DNA of 64,000 bases from Thiotrichales bacterium 19S3-11 (GTDB lineage Bacteria > Pseudomonadota > Gammaproteobacteria > Francisellales > Francisellaceae). Below are positions 57,498 to 64,000 of the stretch, piece after piece. Position 1 is the stretch's first letter. Each line of letters starts with the position of its first letter. A program made the translations under genes and the position numbers. The stretch spans positions 144,993-208,992 of the forward strand of contig JAKJJU010000001.1 in NCBI GenBank assembly GCA_021713295.1, written 5' to 3'. Under the pieces are notes generated by a model. The model was not told the origin of the DNA, ran no database searches, and saw only the letters and a program-made list of their open reading frames with translations.

Positions 57498-59735
57498 CTA
57501 GTCACTTGATGTGAAATCCAACTCAAGTTCATCCTGTTTTTCAATCAACCGCACACGCCCACCTGAAATCAAGCGTCCAAAGAGGATTTCTTCTGCCAGT
57601 GGTTTTTTGATTTTTTCTTGAATTAATCGCGACATAGGTCGAGCACCCATTTTTTCATCATAGCCTCTCAGTGCTAACCAAGCTTTAACACTATCAGTAA
57701 TCTCCAAAGAAACACCACGGTGATCTAATTGACCTTGCAGCTGAGCGATAAACTTATCAACAACACATTTAACATCATCTACCGTTAACGCTCTAAATTG
57801 AATGATTGCATCTAATCGATTTCTAAATTCCGGCGTAAACACACGCTTAATTACTTCTAAACTATCCGTTGAGTTATCCTGCTCAGTAAAGCCAACAGAG
57901 TTTCTAGATGCCTCTTGAGCGCCCGCATTGGTTGTCATAATTAAAACAACATGACGGAAATCAGCTTTACGACCATTATTATCGGTTAACGTACCATTAT
58001 CCATAACTTGTAATAATAGATTAAATACATCAGGATGCGCTTTTTCGATTTCATCTAATAATATAACTGAATAAGGATGCTTCATTACTTGATCCGTCAG
58101 CAAACCACCTTCCTCATAACCAACATAGCCTGGAGGCGAACCAATTAACCTTGAAACTGTATGACGTTCCATATATTCAGACATATCAAACCGTAATAGC
58201 TCAACACCCATTAAGTGAGCTAATTGCTGTGTTACTTCAGTTTTACCAACGCCAGTTGGCCCTGCAAATAAAAATGATCCCCATGGTTTATTTGGATCTC
58301 TTAGCCCTGCTCGAGCTAATTTAATCGTTGACACCAATGCTTCAATAGCACTATCTTGCCCATAGACGAGCATCTTAAGATCACGTTCTAAATTGTTAAG
58401 AGACTCTTTATCAGAAGTTGAAACACTTTTAGTTGGTACCCGCGCCATTTTAGCAATCATATTCTCAACATCTGGCACAGAAATAATTTTTTTACGTTTT
58501 TTCTGTGGCATCGTTCTTTGAAATGCGCCGACCTCATCAATAACATCGATGGCTTTGTCAGGTAAAAAGCGCTCTGTAAGATGCTTTGCAGATAGTTCAG
58601 AGGCAGCTTTTAATGCTGGCAGTGTATATTTAATACTATGATGTTTTTCAAAATAAGGCTTTAATCCCTTTAAGATCTGATAAGTTTGCTCTATCGTTGG
58701 CTCTTCAATATCAACCTTTTGGAAACGCCTTGCCAAAGCATGATCTTTTTCAAAAATACTGCGATATTCATGATAAGTCGTAGAGCCCGCACAACGTAAC
58801 TCGCCACTCGCTAATAGAGGTTTAATTAAATTTGATGCATCCATGACCCCGCCTGAGGCGGCACCTGCTCCAATAATGGTATGAATCTCATCAATAAATA
58901 AGATAGCACCGGCTTCATCTTGTAATTGCTTTAGTACCGCCTTAAAGCGTTTTTCAAAATCACCTCTATATTTTGTTCCAGCAAGTAATGCCCCTAAATC
59001 CAATGCATAAATAACACCGTCTTTAATAACCTCTGGCACATCACCTTCAACAATTTTTTTCGCTAAGCCTTCAGCAATCGCAGTTTTACCAACGCCTGCC
59101 TCACCAACAAGTAATGGGTTATTCTTACGTCTTCTGCATAATACCTGTACGACACGTTCTAATTCATCTTCACGGCCAATCAATGGATCAATTTTTCCTT
59201 GCTTTGCACGTTCATTTAAATTAACGGAATACAACTCTAATGGTGATGGCTCTTTTGATGCATCACCCTCTACAATGGGCTCTTCTTGTGACTTATTTTG
59301 ATGGCTTTTTGTAACGCCATGAGAAATATAATTCACCACATCTAAACGCGTAACACCCTCTTGCTTCAAAAAATGCACCGCTTGAGAATCCTGCTCGCTA
59401 AAAATAGCTACCAATACATTCGCGCCATTGACTTCTGTTTTACCAGAGGATTGCACATGAAATACAGCTCGTTGCAAAACACGTTGAAAACCCAGTGTCG
59501 GCTGTGTGTCTTTTTCTTCACTTTCGGGAATTTTGGGAGTTGTTTCATCAATAAAACGAGATAACTCACCACGTAAACGATCTAAATTAGCGCCACAGGC
59601 AGTTAAGACTTTTTTTGTTGAAACATCGATAAGTAGCGCATAAAGCAAATGCTCCACCGTCAAATACTCATAGCGACGCTCTCTTGCTTCTTTAAACGCA
59701 ATATTTAAAGTTTGTTCTAGTTCCTTACTTAACAT
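57498..59735 (-). CDS. clpA: ATP-dependent Clp protease ATP-binding subunit ClpA
   Basis: AAA+ unfoldase that feeds ClpP. An N-terminal Clp_N repeat domain (1-145) is followed by D1 with Walker A GEAGVGKTAIAEGLA and Walker B ILFIDEIHTIIGAG, then D2 with FAGPTGVGKTEVTQQLA and VILLDEIEKAHPDVFNLLL. The loop SVGFTEQDNSTD occupies the ClpP-docking position (IGLIHQDNSTD in E. coli). Length 745 is close to E. coli ClpA (758). The clpS gene lies 143 bases upstream on the same strand. Confidence 0.97.
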   Translation of the reverse strand: MLSKELEQTLNIAFKEARERRYEYLTVEHLLYALLIDVSTKKVLTACGANLDRLRGELSRFIDETTPKIPESEEKDTQPTLGFQRVLQRAVFHVQSSGKTEVNGANVLVAIFSEQDSQAVHFLKQEGVTRLDVVNYISHGVTKSHQNKSQEEPIVEGDASKEPSPLELYSVNLNERAKQGKIDPLIGREDELERVVQVLCRRRKNNPLLVGEAGVGKTAIAEGLAKKIVEGDVPEVIKDGVIYALDLGALLAGTKYRGDFEKRFKAVLKQLQDEAGAILFIDEIHTIIGAGAASGGVMDASNLIKPLLASGELRCAGSTTYHEYRSIFEKDHALARRFQKVDIEEPTIEQTYQILKGLKPYFEKHHSIKYTLPALKAASELSAKHLTERFLPDKAIDVIDEVGAFQRTMPQKKRKKIISVPDVENMIAKMARVPTKSVSTSDKESLNNLERDLKMLVYGQDSAIEALVSTIKLARAGLRDPNKPWGSFLFAGPTGVGKTEVTQQLAHLMGVELLRFDMSEYMERHTVSRLIGSPPGYVGYEEGGLLTDQVMKHPYSVILLDEIEKAHPDVFNLLLQVMDNGTLTDNNGRKADFRHVVLIMTTNAGAQEASRNSVGFTEQDNSTDSLEVIKRVFTPEFRNRLDAIIQFRALTVDDVKCVVDKFIAQLQGQLDHRGVSLEITDSVKAWLALRGYDEKMGARPMSRLIQEKIKKPLAEEILFGRLISGGRVRLIEKQDELELDFTSSD

Positions 59736-59878
59736 AGACTTAAGCTTCCTCTTAAATTGCTTATTGGCTAATATCCTATTCTACCCCTACTTGATATAAA
59801 TTATCAACGCAGTAAACAAGCAATTCATTCTAATACGCTATGCTATGCCTTTTTTAAGCTTTTATTTCTATTGTATAG

Positions 59879-60202
59879 CTAGTTGGCTTCTGTCACACAC
59901 AACAACGGATGGCCACACTTTCTAGCTACATCCACCGCCTGAGTAACCTTAGTTTCAGCAATATCACGCGGATAGATACCACAAAGTGCTTTACCATCAT
60001 AATGTGCTTGAAGCATCACTTTTGTTGCCTGTTTCCCATTTAGATGAAATACGGTCTCCAATAGAGAAACAACAAATTCCATCGGCGTATAGTCATCATT
60101 TAACATCACAACGCTATACATAGGGGTCAACTTCGCATCAGATTGCCTTATAACTTCTAACGCAACCGTAGGGCAGTCACGGATCATCTCTTCTACTACC
60201 AT
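59879..60202 (-). CDS. clpS: ClpS adaptor (N-end rule)
   Basis: ClpS delivers N-degron substrates to ClpA. The core YSVVMLNDDYTPMEFVVSLL carries the binding-pocket Asn-Asp-Asp, followed by the family motif KATKVMLQAHYDGKALCGIY. Length 107 with an N-terminal extension of about 25 residues fits. The gene precedes clpA, with the order clpS-clpA as in most proteobacteria. Confidence 0.96.
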   Translation of the reverse strand: MVVEEMIRDCPTVALEVIRQSDAKLTPMYSVVMLNDDYTPMEFVVSLLETVFHLNGKQATKVMLQAHYDGKALCGIYPRDIAETKVTQAVDVARKCGHPLLCVTEAN

Positions 60203-60498
60203 TGTTAGTCTAGCCTCTTTATCTGTCAGTTTCCATCTTTAATACAAAATACAAAACCAAACGTTAAACATCTATCTTTTAAAAAAGATTAATAGAATTA
60301 GATCAAAAAATAACCAAAAATGCAAATTTATAGGTTAATATTTTTAACCATTTATTAACATAACAATAAGATTAAAGTTCAAGTTATTGATTTTCAAGTT
60401 ATATATTTTTATAAGTTTGTTTTTATTTTTTGTGCTATTGCAACAGTAATCACACAAAACAAGTAAAAATTAAGCCAATTTAAAGGTTATTATACCAA
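60203..60498. other. AT-rich non-coding gap between clpS and folE
   Basis: This 296-base gap contains no convincing gene. It must hold the clpS promoter. A 10-base direct repeat TTCAAGTTAT occurs at 60378-60387 and 60393-60402 (15-base period), and a palindrome ATCTTTT-AA-AAAAGAT lies near 60270-60286. No tRNA or terminator is seen. Confidence 0.4.
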
Positions 60499-61152
60499 TC
60501 ACGAAAGCAAGCGATACAATTCTTCTTTTAGTGAATGATCATCTTTAAAAACGCCCTTAAGGCTTTTTGTCACTGTACTTGTTTCGGTTTTATGAACGCC
60601 TCTCGTTGTCATACATTGATGCTTTGCATCAATAATAACAGCAACGCCTTTTGCTTCTAACTGCTCATATAAAACGGAAGCGATTTGCTCAGTTAATACT
60701 TCTTGAGTTTGTAGACGTTTAGCAAAAATATCTACAACGCGAGCAATTTTACTAATTCCGACAACTCGGCTATTTGGTAGATAAGCGACATGAGCAATAC
60801 CAATCATTGGCGCCATATGATGTTCGCAATGAGACTCTAAGCGCATATTTTTTAGCAAAACAATATCATCATAATTAGATGTTTCTTCAAAAGTACGTGC
60901 TAATACGACGTTAGGGTCTTGGGCATAACCTGCAAAATATTCCTGATAAGCTTTTACAACACGCTTTGGTGTTTCAGCTAAGCCTTCACGATTAATATCT
61001 TCGCCTATAAACGATAACAACGTTTTAACCGCTTCCTCTGCTTCTTTTTTTGTTGGTCTTTTCATACTGGTATCTGCATTGGATTGATCGAGCGTCGCAT
61101 TCAAATTACCCATCAGCTCAATATTAGCATCTTTTATCGCATCAAAACTCAT
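60499..61152 (-). CDS. folE: GTP cyclohydrolase I
   Basis: FolE makes dihydroneopterin triphosphate from GTP, the first step of folate synthesis. Zinc ligands are visible in LESHCEHHMAPMIGIAHVAY (Cys and His) and KHQCMTTRGVHKTET (Cys). Other marks are GLAETPKRVVKAYQEYFAGY and RLQTQEVLTEQIA. Length 217 matches type IA enzymes (E. coli 222). It has a gap of 296 bases behind it and 202 in front, so it is probably monocistronic. Confidence 0.98.
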   Translation of the reverse strand: MSFDAIKDANIELMGNLNATLDQSNADTSMKRPTKKEAEEAVKTLLSFIGEDINREGLAETPKRVVKAYQEYFAGYAQDPNVVLARTFEETSNYDDIVLLKNMRLESHCEHHMAPMIGIAHVAYLPNSRVVGISKIARVVDIFAKRLQTQEVLTEQIASVLYEQLEAKGVAVIIDAKHQCMTTRGVHKTETSTVTKSLKGVFKDDHSLKEELYRLLS

Positions 61153-61354
61153 TTATTTACCTATTCGGACTTCAATTGAAGTCTAAAGTATACCAGCTGA
61201 AATCTAAACTTAAAGAAAAATGTGTTGATTGTTGTATTTTATATAGTCAATTTGACCTCTTTGGTTTTAATCAAAAGTCTTAAAGCCTATTTCACAAAGT
61301 ACTCATCATCTGCTAATTTAAATAATATTAGGCAATAACGAATGAATCACTTCT

Positions 61355-61795
61355 ATGACGAAACAAAGCGCACTGATCACTATTGGTTTAGCTTTTCTAT
61401 TATCAGGCTGCACCTTTATGCCACCTAGAGATCTGGATGAACAAGCTAAATCTGTTGCAATCAAAAGCCAGCCACCAAGCAATAATCAATGCCAATATAT
61501 GGGTATTGTTGTTTCTCCTGAGGGTTGGATGCTAAGAAATTTATTTACGTCCAATGAAGACTTAACTATTGGCGCTTATAATACGATTCGTAATCGGGCA
61601 AAAAGCATGAACATCAATTATATCGAGTTATTCAAACAAAAATCACATCAAACAACTTTCCTTGGCATCCCTTTTTACGGCGATGTGTTAATCACTGGTA
61701 TTGGCTATAATTGTGATGATCATAAAACAACGAGCAAACTCAAAGCTAAACCGAATGATCACCCACAGCCATCAAAAATAGACAAAGCAAGTTAA
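61355..61795 (+). CDS. Small lipoprotein, DUF4156-like
   Basis: A signal peptide with lipobox is clear (ALITIGLAFLLSGC, lipidation at Cys19), so the mature protein sits on the outer or inner membrane. Two further Cys (CQYMGIVV; GYNCDD) may form a disulfide. The part YNTIRNRAKSMNINYIELF resembles DUF4156-type lipoproteins, where a YN-x-L-R-N-x-A-A motif is usual. The C-terminal tail is polar and Lys/Pro-rich. Its stop codon overlaps the stop of the converging gene. Function unknown. Confidence 0.75.
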   Translation: MTKQSALITIGLAFLLSGCTFMPPRDLDEQAKSVAIKSQPPSNNQCQYMGIVVSPEGWMLRNLFTSNEDLTIGAYNTIRNRAKSMNINYIELFKQKSHQTTFLGIPFYGDVLITGIGYNCDDHKTTSKLKAKPNDHPQPSKIDKAS

Positions 61796-62238
61796 AGCTT
61801 TTTCTCAAGTTTAACTGATTTAAACCAGTGATTCGCAGGCTTGCTGAATAACTTTATCACTAAATAGAAGTTTAAAATCCAACCGATAGCGCTAAAGATT
61901 AAGTTAATTAACTGCGCCTGATCAAATGCTGGGCGCCATGTCAAAGAATATAAAAAACCCAAAAAGCCAATAATAAATATCATAGCATAAAGTATTCTAA
62001 CCCAATTTTGTGCCCACCATAACCCAAGTAAAAATAAGTACTGGATAGCAAAAACAACAATTAAAATTACTATATAAAACGGCACGGTTAATGTTTCTTG
62101 AGAAGCGCTAAATTTAGCAACATCAGGAACACCGCGAATACATAACTGAACTATTTCAATGACAAATAAAATAACTAACCAAATTGCTAATAGTTTAATG
62201 GCATTAGTTAATGATTTTGGCCTTACTGGCATACTCAT
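61792..62238 (-). CDS. Four-helix membrane protein of unknown function
   Basis: The 148-residue protein has four hydrophobic segments (about residues 14-35, 55-75, 79-99 and 110-133) and a basic C-terminus (HWFKSVKLEKKL), so it is an inner-membrane protein. I chose the ATG at 62238 (MSMPVRPK), six bases after AAGGA; a TTG further upstream is less likely. I recognise no family. It converges on the lipoprotein gene, with a 4-base overlap at the ends, and is not clearly part of an operon. Confidence 0.7.
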   Translation of the reverse strand: MSMPVRPKSLTNAIKLLAIWLVILFVIEIVQLCIRGVPDVAKFSASQETLTVPFYIVILIVVFAIQYLFLLGLWWAQNWVRILYAMIFIIGFLGFLYSLTWRPAFDQAQLINLIFSAIGWILNFYLVIKLFSKPANHWFKSVKLEKKL

Positions 62239-62377
62239 GTAATCATCCTTAAACAAACTATATCTATCAATGAAATTCTAGAATAAAACTCTATGAATGC
62301 ACAAGTAGTTCTTATCCCACTATGATAGAAATGCTAAAGCAGCTTAACATCCAAAAGTTACGCCATCAATCCGTTTA

Positions 62378-63034
62378 CTAAGTTAGTTTTAATGTATAGT
62401 AATTAAGAATTTCATTTTTTAAATCAACGAGTCTTCCATGAAAAAAATGCCCTGCACCTGCCATACTAATCAGCGTAAAGGGCTGATTAAAGTCTTTCGA
62501 TAACCACTCCAAAGTATCAATTGCAGCAACAACTTCATCATCTTTACTCAAAATAACCAAAAGCGGTGCTAGTGGTTCTTTTTCAGCTTTCAACTTAAAG
62601 TGAATCACAGAAGGAGCTATCATTAATAAGCTGATAACACCATCAATACGACTGGCGGCTTTATAAGCAATGGCACCACCGAAAGAAAAGCCTGCTAAGA
62701 TAATTTTTTGCGCTTTTTTTTGTATTCTAAGCCAACCAATAACAGCAAGTAAATCCTCTAGTTCACCAATACCATCACCATAAGTCCCTTCACTTTGACC
62801 AACACCACGGTAATTAAAGCGCACAGCAATTAAACCTAATTGATTAAAGCTACGTGAAATAGTTGTGACAACTTTATTATCCATGCTTCCTTGATAAAGC
62901 GGATGAGGATGACAGATGACAACCGCTGTTTGATCTTCTTTGATTTCATTTGGCCAATCAATGGCAACTTCTAGCTGACCAACTGCACCATTAATTAAAT
63001 AGGTCGCTTTATCTTTTAATCGCTGCATATTCAT
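62378..63034 (-). CDS. Alpha/beta hydrolase (COG2945-type)
   Basis: A dienelactone-hydrolase-like small alpha/beta hydrolase. The N-terminal oxyanion-region pattern VVICHPHPLYQGSMDNKVVT is typical of this group, and RFNYRGVGQSEG, the nucleophile elbow LAGFSFGGAIAY, the acid Asp in LSKDDEVV and the His in GAGHFFHGR follow in order. Length 218. It has no signal peptide and is cytosolic. Substrate is unknown. It stands alone between two short gaps. Confidence 0.88.
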   Translation of the reverse strand: MNMQRLKDKATYLINGAVGQLEVAIDWPNEIKEDQTAVVICHPHPLYQGSMDNKVVTTISRSFNQLGLIAVRFNYRGVGQSEGTYGDGIGELEDLLAVIGWLRIQKKAQKIILAGFSFGGAIAYKAASRIDGVISLLMIAPSVIHFKLKAEKEPLAPLLVILSKDDEVVAAIDTLEWLSKDFNQPFTLISMAGAGHFFHGRLVDLKNEILNYYTLKLT

Positions 63035-63184
63035 CTAAGACTTAACTTGGTTAATATGCTCTTAGTGTATCGCCTTTAATAAGAAACTCAATCTTTATAG
63101 CTTATCATTGCCATTCTCATATCTAGCTATAAATCCCAGATGGCTTAATCATCGCATTTTTCATACGATACACCACCAAATCGT

Positions 63185-63604
63185 CTATTTTGCGTGTGAC
63201 GTCTTACTTTTTTGTGGTAAATCTTTAGCAGGAATCATGCTAATGAGCTGGTCATTTAAAAACTGAAATGCCATCACGTTATTGCCATTTTTACCATGAA
63301 TCATAACAATAGCATGCTTTTCATTAATTTTTTTTGTATCAAGTGGCTGATTATTTTTATCATAGGTAGTTTGCGTTGTAACTTTATTCCAACGAATGAC
63401 TGAAGGTCTTGCCACTAAGTAACCTTTCTGGTCTGTTTGTTTACTCTCACAAGCACTGACAACCGTACTAACACTATCACCAAGCTTAACTGTATTACCA
63501 TTTGGACAAGTAAACTGTGTATTTGGCGTTGATGCCGCCTGCAATGATGAATAAAACCCTAGCATAGCAACAATAATTAAACTTATTATTTTAACATACT
63601 TCAC
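63185..63604 (-). CDS. Exported small protein, DUF2845-like
   Basis: The first 24 residues are a signal peptide (KIISLIIVAMLGFYSSLQAA, cut near AAS). The mature part has two Cys in TCPNGNTVKLGDSVSTVVSA and SACESKQT, probably a disulfide, and resembles DUF2845-type periplasmic proteins (C-x-x-G...V-x-x-G-D-S-x-x-x-V...C). The polar C-terminus is Lys-rich. Function unknown. Convergent or operon partners are absent. Confidence 0.7.
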   Translation of the reverse strand: MKYVKIISLIIVAMLGFYSSLQAASTPNTQFTCPNGNTVKLGDSVSTVVSACESKQTDQKGYLVARPSVIRWNKVTTQTTYDKNNQPLDTKKINEKHAIVMIHGKNGNNVMAFQFLNDQLISMIPAKDLPQKSKTSHAK

Positions 63605-63738
63605 ATTAGTTCTCTCTTTAACAAAGTGGTTAACTCTATAAATAATAATATATTGTTTATTAAATAATTCAAATTTTGATATCTGTCATTAACATTAAAA
63701 ACCCAGGTATAAATGCCGTTATAAGTGACGCAAAGATA

Positions 63739-64000
63739 ACCTGAGTTCGAAAATAGAAAGTAATTTAACTATTTAATATTTAAGGTGTTATGATGAGATG
63801 AAAATTCACAAACTACATCACTAATTATGGAAGATTTACTCATCACAACATTTTGTCGCCTAGACGACTTCTTCATTATCCTTGAAAAACATTTAAAAGC
63901 CAATCTAATAGGCAAAGAAAAATCAACCAAAGGTAGAAAGCCTATTCTAACAGTTAGTGAAATAGCTACAATCTTAGTTATGTTCCAACAAGTCAAATGG
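63739..64000 (+). mobile_element. IS982-family insertion sequence, left part, cut by window edge
   Basis: The left boundary is inferred from where similarity to the decayed copy at 30354 begins (ACCTGAGTTCGAAAATAGAA here). From there the sequence runs through a short leader to the transposase start at 63827 and off the right edge. The right inverted repeat and target duplication cannot be seen. Two copies in 64 kb show that the element has been active in this genome. Confidence 0.8.
63827..64000 (+). CDS. IS982-family transposase, N-terminal 58 codons
   Basis: The visible product starts MEDLLITTFCRLDDFFIILE and continues with KGRKPILTVSEIATILVMFQ. This is the N-terminal pattern of IS982-family transposases (short acidic RLDDF segment followed by a basic R-K-P/L-S-x-S-E-I helix). 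No frame break is seen up to the window edge. The DDE catalytic residues lie beyond it. The same frame is destroyed in the copy at 30354-30540. Confidence 0.85.
   Translation, partial: MEDLLITTFCRLDDFFIILEKHLKANLIGKEKSTKGRKPILTVSEIATILVMFQQVKW

Noticed and set aside
60203..60498. CRISPR-like or tandem array in the clpS gap
   Set aside because: Only two copies of one 10-base word are present, with no regular spacers.

Overview
The window looks like the chromosome of an AT-rich gammaproteobacterium. Two chains of housekeeping genes have the gammaproteobacterial order: initiator tRNA-rimP-nusA-infB-rbfA, and glmM-tpiA-secG-tRNA-Leu(GAG)-nuoA to nuoN. Low G+C, the glmM/tpiA/secG/leu-tRNA/nuo linkage and many small secreted or membrane proteins of unknown role recall the Legionella/Coxiella/Piscirickettsia/Francisella side of the class. 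The species cannot be named from the sequence. A lexA gene is present.

Layout. 1-3068 (+): a beta-lactamase-fold protein cut by the left edge, lexA with its own promoter, a small protein gene directly behind it, and a 325-residue orphan. 3076-9460 (-): the translation/transcription operon (tRNA-fMet, terminator, rimP, nusA, infB, rbfA) ending in an unexpected ketosynthase gene where truB is often found. 9637-39432: a Wzx/Wzy-type surface polysaccharide (O-antigen-like) locus. Only wzz is on the plus strand; the other 22 genes form a long minus-strand array with few gaps. 39459-54113 (-): all 14 complex I genes, nuoA to nuoN, with nuoC and nuoD separate. 54242-56883 (-): tRNA-Leu, secG, tpiA, glmM. 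56960-60202 (-): a DUF4870-type membrane protein, clpA, clpS. 60499-63604: folE, a lipoprotein, a small membrane protein, an alpha/beta hydrolase and an exported protein. 63739-64000: the left end of an IS982-family insertion sequence running off the window. A decayed copy of the same left end lies at 30354-30540 inside the polysaccharide locus.

The polysaccharide locus can be read as a pathway. A WcaJ-type transferase (38221) loads the first sugar on undecaprenyl phosphate. At least four probable glycosyltransferases extend it, Wzx (30561) flips it, the Wzy candidate (18392) polymerises it and Wzz (9637) sets chain length. Precursors: GDP-colitose from ManC, Gmd, ColC and ColD; a CDP-3,6-dideoxyhexose from RfbF, RfbG, an RfbH-like 3-dehydratase, an RmlC-like epimerase and a reductase, which suggests an ascarylose-type sugar; a UDP-HexNAc uronic acid probably amidated by the AsnB homologue; and an unknown nucleotide-activated substituent from a nucleotidyltransferase, a kinase fusion and an EcbF/BcbF-type phosphatase.

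The least expected parts are the CDP-sugar branch and its neighbours. The RfbH-like enzyme lacks the cysteine cluster that holds the [2Fe-2S] centre in classical RfbH. No partner reductase is in the window. A 2-oxoglutarate/Fe(II) oxygenase gene is translationally coupled to rfbG. An alkaline-phosphatase-superfamily protein with missing metal ligands lies at the head of the same block.
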